A DNA stretch of 51,332 bases from Opitutus sp. Its GTDB lineage: Bacteria; Verrucomicrobiota; Verrucomicrobiia; Opitutales; Opitutaceae. The stretch covers positions 1-51,332 of the forward strand of contig SIBG01000022.1 in the NCBI GenBank assembly GCA_009695305.1, in the 5' to 3' direction. The position numbers were made by a program, and so were the translations under genes. Position 1 is the first letter of the stretch; each line of letters opens with the position of its first letter. The notes below the pieces were generated by a model. The model saw only the letters and a program-made list of their open reading frames with translations. It did not search any database and had not been told where the DNA came from. Shown piece by piece: positions 33,501 to 41,913 of the stretch.

Positions 33501-33899
33501 GACGCCAGCGGTGCGGTCGAGGTCACGCGGGTGCAGGCGCGGATCCCTTCCAACTATCTCGGGGAGACCAGGCTACGGATCGATTTCTACCGCAAGCTCG
33601 CCATGGCCGATGCGTTGCCCGTGCTGAAGCAGATCGAAGCCGATCTGCGCGACCGTTTCGGCAAATTCGGCGACGAGGTCAAGGCGCTCCTCCTCGTGAC
33701 GGAGATTCGAATTCGCGCGGAACAAAAGGGCATTGTCTCCGTCGAAACGGAGTCCAGCCGGCTAAAATGTCTCCGCCACAGTGGCCGCCGGGACGATTGG
33801 GTGCAGGTTGGCACCCGGTTTCCAAGGTTGACCGCCCCCAAGCCGCTCCTACGTTTGCGTGAAATCATCTCCTTCCTGAACAATCTGCCGACTCCATGA
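30507..33899 (+). CDS. mfd: Transcription-repair coupling factor Mfd
   Basis: 1130 residues, close to E. coli Mfd (1148). The N-terminal UvrB-homology module is recognisable ([20 protein letters not shown]). The RNA-polymerase-interacting domain contains [17 protein letters not shown]. The translocase motor has [20 protein letters not shown] (Walker A), [16 protein letters not shown] (motif II as DEEQ), [18 protein letters not shown] (motif III), [16 protein letters not shown] and [11 protein letters not shown] (motifs V and VI). The C-terminal TRCF domain follows ([20 protein letters not shown]). It dislodges RNA polymerase stalled at DNA lesions and recruits UvrA. The stop overlaps the next gene by 4 nt. 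Confidence 0.98.
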   Translation: [1130 protein letters not shown]

Positions 33900-34903
33900 C
33901 GCTCCGCCGCAGCCTTCCCCTCCTCCTTCTCGCCGCCACCACCGGCGCCACGGTGCTCGCCCAGACCGCTGCGCCCAGCACCGACTTGAACGCCCGGTTC
34001 GCCAACGGCATCGTCGCGGTCGCCGAGGAAAAAATCATCACGGTCGCCGACGTCAACCGCGAGGTCGCCCCGCTGCTGCCCCAAATCCAGCGTGAGGCGC
34101 GCAACGAAAAGGAATACAATGAGAAGGTCGAGCAGCTCTACGACAGCGTGATCCAGGAACTCATCGACCGCGTCCTCATCATCAAGGAATTTCGCAAGAA
34201 AAAGGACGGCGACAACCAGCGGCACATCCCCGACAGCTACATCGACAGCGACATCGCCCAGCGCCAGACTGACCAGTTCGACAACGACCGGTCGAAGTTC
34301 CTCTCCTACCTCCGCTCCCGCGGCACGACGATCCGGGAATTTCGCAAGGAGGTCGAAGAAGAGATCATTTATCGCTACATGCAGGGCCAGCAGCGCAAAT
34401 CACAGAGCGTGGTCAGCCCCGTGCGTCTCGAGAATTTCTACAACGAGAACAAGGATCAGTTCTACGAGGAGGACAAAGCCCACCTCCGGATGATTCAGCT
34501 CACGCGCACCGACGACGCGACTGACGACCAGCTCAAGGCCCAGGCCGACGCGATCCTCACGCGGTTTCGCAACGGCGAAAAATTCGAGGACCTCGCGAAG
34601 GAGTTTAGCAATGGCGCCAACCGCTCCAAGGGCGGTGACTGGGGCTGGCAGAAACGCTCGGATCTCGTGAAGGCCTACAGCGACCCGCTCTTCGCCCTGA
34701 AAAAGGGCGAGGTTACCGCTCCGATCGTGCTGCCTGAAGGCTGCTTCATTCTCTTCGCCGAAGATCGCAAATTCGCCGGCATTCAGCCCATCGACGAAGT
34801 GCGTGACCAAATCGAGCGCATCTTGGTCGCGCAGATGACCCGCTCCGGACAGGAACACTGGCTCGAGCGCCTGCGCCGCAACGGCTACGTCAAACACTAC
34901 TGA
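33896..34903 (+). CDS. SurA-like periplasmic peptidyl-prolyl isomerase
   Basis: 335 residues with a signal peptide (SLPLLLLAATTGATVLAQ). The N-terminal SurA-type chaperone region includes IVAVAEEKIITVADVNREVA and VIQELIDRVLIIKEFRKK. A single parvulin domain follows (AHLRMIQLTR, RNGEKFEDLAKEFSNG, SKGGDWGWQKRSDL, LFALKKGEVTAPIVLPEGCF, then ILFAEDRKF). E. coli SurA has two parvulin domains; one is usual in shorter homologues. It probably chaperones outer-membrane proteins such as the receptor and secretin encoded in this window. Starts within the mfd stop (ATGA). Confidence 0.88.
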   Translation: MTLRRSLPLLLLAATTGATVLAQTAAPSTDLNARFANGIVAVAEEKIITVADVNREVAPLLPQIQREARNEKEYNEKVEQLYDSVIQELIDRVLIIKEFRKKKDGDNQRHIPDSYIDSDIAQRQTDQFDNDRSKFLSYLRSRGTTIREFRKEVEEEIIYRYMQGQQRKSQSVVSPVRLENFYNENKDQFYEEDKAHLRMIQLTRTDDATDDQLKAQADAILTRFRNGEKFEDLAKEFSNGANRSKGGDWGWQKRSDLVKAYSDPLFALKKGEVTAPIVLPEGCFILFAEDRKFAGIQPIDEVRDQIERILVAQMTRSGQEHWLERLRRNGYVKHY

Positions 34904-34918
34904 GCGCGGCGTGCCGCC

Positions 34919-35512
34919 TCACTCGTTGGCCGCCAGCGCGGCATACGCCGGCGACACGACCGGCAGCGTGCCCGGCGCCGAGGTGCCGGCACGAGGGGAG
35001 ATGGTCGCCGCCACCGTGACCGAAGAGCTGCGCGCTTCCGGCGTATAGGCTTTCACCACGACGCCAATCAAGTTGCCAAACCGCACCAGCGTGCGGTCGG
35101 GTTCGCGGTTGCCCACACCCATCGCGCGCCAGCCGCGCGGAGTTTTCTCCAGCAGCGTGTGCGCCACCGGCCGGCCTTGGTCGCCCGTGAACACCACCGT
35201 CATCCCGCTCCGCAACTCGGACATTCCCATGCGCTGCACCACGAGCACCGTCCGATCGCGGTAGAGCGGCAGCATCGAATCTCCGCTGCCCAACAAGACT
35301 TCGCTGCCGGGGATCGCCGCCGCGTAATTCTCCGCCAGCCGCCAGGCGTCGCGCGGCGCCACCATCTCGGCCGTCGGCGAAAAAGCGGTCGAAAGCAGAG
35401 TCGCGATCGGCGGCGCTGCCCGCCCAATCGTGGCGAGACTAACCACCAGACTCAGGCCAATGAGGGTCGCGCCCACTTGAAGAAATTTTCCTCGGATGCG
35501 CGAAACCGTCAT
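34919..35512 (-). CDS. Exported S24/S26 signal-peptidase-like protein
   Basis: 197 residues with an N-terminal signal or anchor helix (VGATLIGLSLVVSLATIG). The core LGSGDSMLPLYRDRTVLVVQ carries the catalytic-type Ser of S24/S26 peptidases (x-G-x-S-M). MSELRSGMTVVFTGDQGRPV and AHTLLEKTPRGWRAMGVGNR follow as the next strands. The position usually holding the general base reads AHTLL, with His rather than the Lys of E. coli LepB, as in the SipW/ER-type enzymes. A disordered Ser/Thr/Pro-rich tail ends the protein. Could be a specialised signal peptidase or a catalytically dead relative. Convergent with the surA-like gene. Confidence 0.7.
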   Translation of the reverse strand: MTVSRIRGKFLQVGATLIGLSLVVSLATIGRAAPPIATLLSTAFSPTAEMVAPRDAWRLAENYAAAIPGSEVLLGSGDSMLPLYRDRTVLVVQRMGMSELRSGMTVVFTGDQGRPVAHTLLEKTPRGWRAMGVGNREPDRTLVRFGNLIGVVVKAYTPEARSSSVTVAATISPRAGTSAPGTLPVVSPAYAALAANE

Positions 35513-35626
35513 GGGGGGCAGAGTATCCTCAATACGTGCCGCCCGAAATAGGGACTAGTCACTCTTCTCATCAGGAAAACCGCCCAACCGAACGAATCAT
35601 CTCACGCACCGCCTTGGCGGAGAAGA

Positions 35627-36385
35627 TTGGCAGAGCGGCGAAATTCCTCCAAACACCTGCTCGTGCCCTCCCCCGAATATCCGGTCCTCAACCGCCTGCG
35701 CGAAACCGCGGTCGGCGAACGCCCCCAAGAGCGTCTGGAGAAATTCGGCGCCAGCGCGCTGAGCGATACGGAACTGCTGGCGATGCTTCTCCGCAGCGGC
35801 ACGCGGGGCCAGGATGTGCTTACGCTCGCCTCACGCCTGGTCACGGAGGCCGGGTCGCTCGCCGGCCTGATTTCGTGGCAGGAGGCCGACTTCCGCCAGC
35901 TGAAAGGCATCGGCCGCGTGAAGGCGCTTCAACTCATCGCCGTCATGGAGGTCGCGCGCCGCGTGGTCGGACAGCAAACGGGCGAGGCGCCACTGCTCAA
36001 CCGGGGCGATCTCATCGTCGGCTATTTTCAGCCCATCGTGTCCGGCCTTGAGGTGGAAAAATTCTGGGTGCTCTGCCTCAATCGCAAAAACCGCCTGCTC
36101 AAGCGCGTGGAAATCAGCTCTGGCACCGCGACCGCCGCCCTCGCGCACCCGCGTGAGGTGTTCCGCACCGCAATTCGCGAGGCCGCCTCGGCCGTCGTCT
36201 GCGTCCACAATCACCCCAGCGGTGACCCGGCGCCCAGCGCACCGGATCTGCACGTGACCCGCCAGCTCCGCGAAGCCGCCAAAACCGTGGACATCGTCCT
36301 GCTCGATCATGTGATCGTCGGCCGCCCGAGTGCCGATCCGCTCGGCCGCGGCTACTACAGTTTCCGCGAGAGCGGGCTGCTGTGA
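35627..36385 (+). CDS. radC: RadC/JAB-domain family protein
   Basis: About 252 residues from a TTG at 35627, which has GGAG four bases before it; a GTG at 35663 would give 240 residues. The N-terminal helix-hairpin-helix region reads LEKFGASALSDTELLAMLLR then SGTRGQDVLTLA and LKGIGRVKALQL. The C-terminal JAMM metalloprotease-like domain has the full metal-binding motif (VHNHPSGDPAPSAPD), plus HPREVFRTAIREAASA and LLDHVIVG. Historically called a DNA repair protein, although a repair role is doubtful; the biochemical activity is unsettled. Confidence 0.93.
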   Translation: MAERRNSSKHLLVPSPEYPVLNRLRETAVGERPQERLEKFGASALSDTELLAMLLRSGTRGQDVLTLASRLVTEAGSLAGLISWQEADFRQLKGIGRVKALQLIAVMEVARRVVGQQTGEAPLLNRGDLIVGYFQPIVSGLEVEKFWVLCLNRKNRLLKRVEISSGTATAALAHPREVFRTAIREAASAVVCVHNHPSGDPAPSAPDLHVTRQLREAAKTVDIVLLDHVIVGRPSADPLGRGYYSFRESGLL

Positions 36386-36410
36386 GAGGGGCGAACGCTC
36401 AAGCTGTTCG

Positions 36411-36683
36411 TCACTTCGCAAGTCTTTTCAATTCGTCCGGCTGTCCGCTCGCCAATGCTTTTTTCTTTGCGCGCGACCAGCCCTGGAGCGGTCGCTCACG
36501 GGCGATTGCGGTTGCAAGTGAAGGATGCGGCTCGCGCCCGATCATCTACTCCGGCGGACATTTGGCGGTGTGCGCAGCGCCATCGCCATGCTGGTGACGC
36601 TCGAACCGCTTGTCTGGGTTCATCGTCGAGCCGACGTAAAGCGAGCCGGTTGAACATTCGAGAATGTAGACGAACCACGACAT
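36411..36683 (-). pseudogene. GIY-YIG nuclease-family gene interrupted by an amber codon
   Basis: From the ATG at 36683 the frame reads MSWFVYILECSTGSLYVGST, then NPDKRFERHQHGDGAAHTAK, the classic N-terminal half of small GIY-YIG (UPF0213-type) proteins. At codon 46 (36546-36548) there is a TAG. The same frame then continues REPHPSLATAIARERPLQGW and SRAKKKALASGQPDELKRLA, the usual C-terminal half, to a TGA at 36411-36413. Total length of 90 codons equals that of intact family members, so a single nonsense change explains the interruption. The substrate and role of this family are poorly known. Confidence 0.75.
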
Positions 36684-36710
36684 CGGGCGTCGATGCTCCA
36701 TCGGGGCCCG

Positions 36711-36732
36711 GCCCTTCGACAAACTCCGGGCA
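36711..36732. repeat. Short interspersed palindromic repeat (degenerate)
   Basis: GCCCTTCGACAAACTCCGGGC has GCCC/GGGC arms and resembles a palindromic repeat (CCCTTCGACAAGCTCAGGG-like) seen between genes in many unrelated environmental bacteria. It sits just upstream of the GIY-YIG pseudogene on that strand. The match is imperfect and from memory. Confidence 0.4.
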
Positions 36733-36833
36733 CCATTCGATTCTGGCCAAGCGCAGCGACCGAATCTCCTTCCGCTCGGGCTCGCCGGCTGGCCTGCCAT
36801 GAGCGAGGGCCGACAGGCCCGAGTCGAATGGTG
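36731..36833. repeat. Inverted repeat reaching into the tRNA-Tyr 3' end
   Basis: CACCATTCGATTCTGGCC (36731-36748) and GGCCCGAGTCGAATGGTG (36816-36833) are inverted repeats matching at 16 of 18 positions. The right arm includes the encoded CCA end of tRNA-Tyr. The roughly 67-nt interior holds a further small hairpin (GGGCC/GGCCC). It may form a tRNA-downstream terminator or mark an old integration event. Confidence 0.5.
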
Positions 36834-36914
36834 GTAGGACCTGGATTCGAACCAGGGAAGGCGTAAGCCAGGAGATTTACAGTCTCCCCTCGTTGGCCAC
36901 TTGAGTATCCTACC
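36829..36914 (-). tRNA. tRNA-Tyr (GTA)
   Basis: Class II tRNA of 86 nt with a long variable arm. Acceptor stem GGTAGGA/TCCTACC, discriminator A, encoded CCA (36829-36831), anticodon stem-loop GGAGA-CTGTAAA-TCTCC (anticodon GTA), T-arm CCTGGTTCGAATCCAGG. Confidence 0.97.
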
Positions 36915-36990
36915 AGACAAGGAGCGCGGAAGTTCTCGACTCGCCCCGCCGACGGCAAGGCTTTTTTCAAGAACCTAACCGTTAAAAACT

Positions 36991-37061
36991 GCGGGGATCA
37001 CGGGCGGCGCGACCGCCCTTCGCGATTGCGGGCCGACGGCCCGCGCTCCAAGTATCCCCGC
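36991..37061 (+). promoter_or_regulatory. Nested three-stem structure directly before the cardiolipin synthase start
   Basis: The outer arms GCGGGGAT (36991-36998) and ATCCCCGC (37054-37061) pair perfectly. They enclose two perfect hairpins, GGGCGG-CGCGA-CCGCCC (37002-37018) and GCGGGCC-GAC-GGCCCGC (37028-37044). The right outer arm ends on the base before the ATG at 37062. As RNA it would fold into a three-way junction covering the ribosome-entry region. It may instead be a mobile-type REP element that landed here. Confidence 0.5.
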
Positions 37062-38513
37062 ATGTTCGCCACTCTCCGCGATCTCTTCGGGCGCTTTTTC
37101 CCGGGCGGGCTCGTGGCCGAGGCGTATACCATCGCCGGGTTCATCCTCGCGGTGCTGCTCGTCGCACGGCTGATGAGTGAAAAACGCGCGCCCGCGAGCA
37201 CCCTCGCGTGGATGCTCGCCATCGTGCTGGTGCCGTGGCTCGGCGTGCCGCTCTACCTGGTTTTCGGCGGTCGAAAACTTCGTCGCCTCGCCAGCACCAA
37301 GTCACCCGTCCTCGCCGTATTTCCCGGCGCCATGCCGCCAGTCGGGAGTTCCGTCAACCGCCCGGTCGCCCAAGCCACCGTTTCCGCGGGTGCTCCGTTC
37401 CCGGTCGCCGGCAACACTCTCGAACTCCTCACGGACGGACAGGCAACCTTCGCCGCGCTCGAAGCCCACATTCGCGCCGCGCGCCATTCGATTCACATCA
37501 CCTCATTCATCCTCGGGCGCGACGACACCGGCCGGCGGATCGTCAATCTGCTCGCGGTCCGGGCCCGTGAAGGCGTGAAGGTGCGTCTGCTGCTCGACGC
37601 CGTCGGCTGCATGTTTCTCAGTCGCGCGTTTTTCCGCCGTCTCACGCGCGCGGGCGGTGAGGTCGCCTGGTTCATGCCCGTCTTCCACTTGGCGACGCGC
37701 GGCTCAGCCAATCTCCGCAACCACCGGAAGATCGCCGTATTTGACCACTGCACCGCCATCGCCGGCGGCCACAATCTCGCCCGGGAATACATGGGCCCAG
37801 GGCCGTGGCGTCAGCGCTGGCGTGATTTCAGTGCCATCGTCACCGGCCCCGCGGCCGTGCAGCTCCACGAAGTTTTTATCGCCGACTGGTGCTACACGAC
37901 GGGCCAGGCCGCGGAGAACCTGCGCGAGAATTTCGATGCCAGCGCCGCCGGGGCCGCGCGTGGCCTCGCCGAGCTTCAAGTGGTCGCCAGCGGCCCTGAC
38001 GTGCCGGGCGATGCGCTTTACGAAGGAATTCTCACGATGATTCAGGAGGCGAAGCACCACCTCGTGATCGTCACGCCTTACTTCATTCCCGACGAGGTCT
38101 TGCTGCGCTCGCTCATCGTGAAGGCCCGCGCGGGCCGCCGCGTGACGCTGCTCTTGCCCGCCAAGCCCAACCACCTCATCGCCGAACTCGCCTGCCGGCA
38201 TTCCCTGCGGGAACTGCACGCCGCCGGCGTCAGCGTGCGGCTCGTCGGCCCCGGCATGATGCACAGCAAGGGCCTCATCGTGGACGACCGCCTCGCGTTG
38301 TTCGGCTCCGCCAACTTTGATCTGCGCAGTCTGTTCGTGAATTTCGAAATCGGCATCTTCGTGCATTCGCACCCCGAGGTGCTCGCACTGAAAGCCTGGA
38401 CCGACGAACTGCACCGCCACTCGCTCCCCTTCCGCCCCGAGCGACCGCCCGGCTTCGCGCCCCTCCGCAACTTCACCGAAGAAGTCAGCCGCCTCCTCGC
38501 GCCGCTGTTGTAA
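37062..38513 (+). CDS. cls: Cardiolipin synthase (phospholipase D family)
   Basis: 483 residues from the ATG at 37062. Two N-terminal membrane helices (YTIAGFILAVLLVARLM and LAWMLAIVLVPWLGVPLYLV) are followed by two phospholipase D catalytic motifs: HRKIAVFD near residue 224, and HSKGLIVDD followed by GSANFD near residue 404. This matches bacterial ClsA-type enzymes, which join two phosphatidylglycerol molecules into cardiolipin at the inner membrane. Length is normal (E. coli ClsA 486). A strongly structured leader precedes it. Convergent with tpiA. Confidence 0.95.
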   Translation: MFATLRDLFGRFFPGGLVAEAYTIAGFILAVLLVARLMSEKRAPASTLAWMLAIVLVPWLGVPLYLVFGGRKLRRLASTKSPVLAVFPGAMPPVGSSVNRPVAQATVSAGAPFPVAGNTLELLTDGQATFAALEAHIRAARHSIHITSFILGRDDTGRRIVNLLAVRAREGVKVRLLLDAVGCMFLSRAFFRRLTRAGGEVAWFMPVFHLATRGSANLRNHRKIAVFDHCTAIAGGHNLAREYMGPGPWRQRWRDFSAIVTGPAAVQLHEVFIADWCYTTGQAAENLRENFDASAAGAARGLAELQVVASGPDVPGDALYEGILTMIQEAKHHLVIVTPYFIPDEVLLRSLIVKARAGRRVTLLLPAKPNHLIAELACRHSLRELHAAGVSVRLVGPGMMHSKGLIVDDRLALFGSANFDLRSLFVNFEIGIFVHSHPEVLALKAWTDELHRHSLPFRPERPPGFAPLRNFTEEVSRLLAPLL

Positions 38514-38538
38514 AGCGCCGGGTGCGCTCCGCGGCGCT
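38514..38538. terminator. Hairpin between convergent cls and tpiA
   Basis: AGCGCC (38514-38519) pairs with GGCGCT (38533-38538) in the 24-bp gap between the two gene ends, with further pairing possible inside the loop. Position suggests a shared terminator; no T-tract is seen. Confidence 0.3.
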
Positions 38539-39308
38539 CACTTCGCCGCGATGGCGGCATTGACGAGTTCCACGAAGCTGCGGGCTTCGAGGCTCGCCCC
38601 GCCAATCAGGCCGCCGTCGATGTCCTTTTGCGCGAGGAGCTCGGGCGCGTTGGACGGTTTCATCGACCCGCCGTAAAGGATGCGCACTTTCCCCGCGATC
38701 GGGGCCGCGAAGAGTTTCGTCAGCAGGCCGCGGATGAACGCATGGACTTCCTGCGCCTGCTCGGTCGTGGCCACCTTGCCCGTGCCGATGGCCCACACCG
38801 GCTCGTAGGCGATGACCACGCTGGACGCCTGATCCTGGTTCACGCCCTGCAGGCCGGCCTCGAGCTGCGTCTGCACCACCTTGAGCGTCGCGCCCGCCTC
38901 TCGCTCGGCCAGCGTCTCGCCCACACAGAAGATCGGGCGCAGCTGGTTCTTCAGCGCCGCCAGGACCTTCTGGTTGATGGCGGCATCGGTCTCACCGAAG
39001 TAGGCGCGGCGTTCGCTGTGACCCAGGATGACGTGCGTGGCAAACAGCCCGCGTAGCATGGGCGCGGAGATTTCACCGGTGAATGCGCCGCCCGCCTCGT
39101 GGTGCATGTTTTGGGCGCCCAACTTCACGGTCGATCCCTCCAGCGCCTTGGCGACGCTCTCCAACGAGGTGAATGGCGGGCACACCACCACGTCGACGTC
39201 GGTCTGACGGCCGACCGCCTCGACGATGCCAGCGACCAGCGCACTGGCGTCGGCGGACGTCTTGTTCATCTTCCAGTTGCCAGCGATAAGTTTTTTGCGG
39301 GAGGTCAT
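38538..39308 (-). CDS. tpiA: Triosephosphate isomerase
   Basis: 256 residues, normal length. N-terminal KKLIAGNWKMNKT supplies Asn and Lys of the active site. ATHVILGHSERRAYFGE carries the catalytic His. VVIAYEPVWAIGTGKVATTE contains the catalytic Glu and the flexible loop. RILYGGSMKPSNA and GLIGGASLEARSF bind the phosphate. Interconverts dihydroxyacetone phosphate and glyceraldehyde 3-phosphate. Third gene of gap-pgk-tpiA, separated from pgk by a spacer with a strong inverted repeat. Confidence 0.98.
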   Translation of the reverse strand: MTSRKKLIAGNWKMNKTSADASALVAGIVEAVGRQTDVDVVVCPPFTSLESVAKALEGSTVKLGAQNMHHEAGGAFTGEISAPMLRGLFATHVILGHSERRAYFGETDAAINQKVLAALKNQLRPIFCVGETLAEREAGATLKVVQTQLEAGLQGVNQDQASSVVIAYEPVWAIGTGKVATTEQAQEVHAFIRGLLTKLFAAPIAGKVRILYGGSMKPSNAPELLAQKDIDGGLIGGASLEARSFVELVNAAIAAK

Positions 39309-39316
39309 GTGAATTT

Positions 39317-39367
39317 GGGTCGGTCGGGTTTATTCCCGACGAGCCGGGCGTAAAGCCCGACCGACCC
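39317..39367. repeat. REP-like compound inverted repeat between pgk and tpiA
   Basis: GGGTCGGTCGGG (39317-39328) and CCCGACCGACCC (39356-39367) are perfect 12-bp inverted arms. Inside, GTCGGG-TTTATT-CCCGAC (39323-39340) and a GGGC-GTAAA-GCCC hairpin can form as alternatives. The double-hairpin layout resembles repetitive extragenic palindromes. It may attenuate transcription into tpiA or stabilise the upstream mRNA. Confidence 0.55.
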
Positions 39368-39369
39368 GA

Positions 39370-40611
39370 CTAGTTTTCGAGGAAGGCGACACCAGGAAGG
39401 ATTTTCCCCTCAAGAAATTCGAGGCTCGCGCCCCCGCCGGTGGAGCAGTGCGTGACTTTGTCGGCGACCTTGAATTTTTTCGCCGCCGTTGCGGTGTCGC
39501 CACCGCCGACCACGGTCGTGGCACCGTGCGCGGTTGCTTCAGCGACGGCGGCGGCCATCGCCTTCGTCGAGCCGGCAAACTTCTCGAACTCGAACACGCC
39601 CGAAGGGCCGTTCCAGATGATCGTCCTCGCCGCGAGAATCGCGGAGCGATAGAGCGCGATGGACTGCGGGCCCGCGTCGAGACCCTGCCAGCCGGCGGGG
39701 ATGCCGGTGGCGTCAGTCGCGGGTTGAGTGTTCGCCTGGGCGTCAAACTTGTCGGCGCAGACATAGTCCACGGGAAAAATGAGCTGCACGCCGCGGGCCT
39801 TCGCGTCGTCGGCCAGCTGTTGCACGATCTTCGCCCCCTCGGCGTCGAACAGGCTGTCGCCGATCGCCATGCCGTCGATCACCTTCTTAAAGGTGTAGGC
39901 CATGCCGCCACCGATGATGATGGCATTGGCTTTCGCGAGGAGGTTTTTGATGAGCGGAATCTTGTCGGCGATCTTGGCCCCGCCGAGGATCGCGAGCAGC
40001 GGGCGCTGCGGCTGATCGAGCACGGCGGCAAACGCCTTGAGCTCTGCCTCCATCAGGAAGCCCGCCGCCTTCTGCGGCAGGGCCACGCCGACCATCGACG
40101 AATGGGCGCGATGAGCGGTGCCAAAGGCGTCGTTCACATAAACGTCTCCGAGCTTCGAGAGCGACGCGCGGAACGCCGCGACCGCGGCGGGATCGGCGTT
40201 CTTCGTCGTGCCATCCTTGAGCTTCACCTTGCCTTCCTCCTCGAGGTGAAAGCGCAAATTTTCCAGGAGCACGATGGTGCCGGGCGTGAGTCCGGCGCAA
40301 GCGGCCTCGATGGTGGGACCGACGCAGTCATCCAGAAACTTCACTGGCCGGCAGAGGAGCTTCGCGAGTTCGTCCGCCACTGGCCGCAGCGAAAACTTCG
40401 CGACCTGCTGGCCGTCGGGCCGGCCGAGATGCGACATCAGCACGACCGAGGCGCCCTGTTCGAGTGCGAACTTGATCGAGGGCAGCGCCGCGGCGATGCG
40501 CTGATTGTTCGTGATCGCACCTGTGACCTTGTCCTGCGGGACATTGAAGTCCACGCGCATCAGGACGCGCTGGCCGGCAAGCGGGAGGTCGCGGATGGAT
40601 TTGAAGGGCAT
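39370..40611 (-). CDS. pgk: Phosphoglycerate kinase
   Basis: 413 residues. [15 protein letters not shown] binds the triose substrate, [13 protein letters not shown] follows, and [15 protein letters not shown] and [18 protein letters not shown] are conserved. The nucleotide-binding region reads [20 protein letters not shown] and [10 protein letters not shown]. Makes ATP from 1,3-bisphosphoglycerate in glycolysis. Lies between gap and tpiA on the same strand, 106 nt after gap, in a standard glycolytic order. Confidence 0.98.
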   Translation of the reverse strand: MPFKSIRDLPLAGQRVLMRVDFNVPQDKVTGAITNNQRIAAALPSIKFALEQGASVVLMSHLGRPDGQQVAKFSLRPVADELAKLLCRPVKFLDDCVGPTIEAACAGLTPGTIVLLENLRFHLEEEGKVKLKDGTTKNADPAAVAAFRASLSKLGDVYVNDAFGTAHRAHSSMVGVALPQKAAGFLMEAELKAFAAVLDQPQRPLLAILGGAKIADKIPLIKNLLAKANAIIIGGGMAYTFKKVIDGMAIGDSLFDAEGAKIVQQLADDAKARGVQLIFPVDYVCADKFDAQANTQPATDATGIPAGWQGLDAGPQSIALYRSAILAARTIIWNGPSGVFEFEKFAGSTKAMAAAVAEATAHGATTVVGGGDTATAAKKFKVADKVTHCSTGGGASLEFLEGKILPGVAFLEN

Positions 40612-40717
40612 GGTGACCGACGGGCGGAAAGGTTGAGTCGGAAAGAAGCCGGACGTTTGCCGGTCTCAGTCTTGCAGTTATTCAGCCTTTCAGGGTTGGC
40701 GTCGAGTCAAGCGCGGC

Positions 40718-41779
<1,062 letters not shown>

Positions 41780-41781
41780 TT

Positions 41782-41803
41782 AGTGCTGAGGTTGAGTGCT
41801 GAG
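41782..41803. repeat. Direct repeat in the gap leader
   Basis: AGTGCTGAG occurs at 41782-41790 and 41795-41803, 13 bp apart, 18-39 bp upstream of the gap start codon. It could be a regulator site; the half-sites are short. Confidence 0.3.
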
Positions 41804-41913
41804 TTTGATTGCGCCGCGTGAACGCGGAGAAAAGTGACTGAATCGGCCGGCCGGATGGATGCAAGGGTTTTGGCTGCGCAATCGCTGGCATAAAACACGC
41901 GTCCATTGATTCC

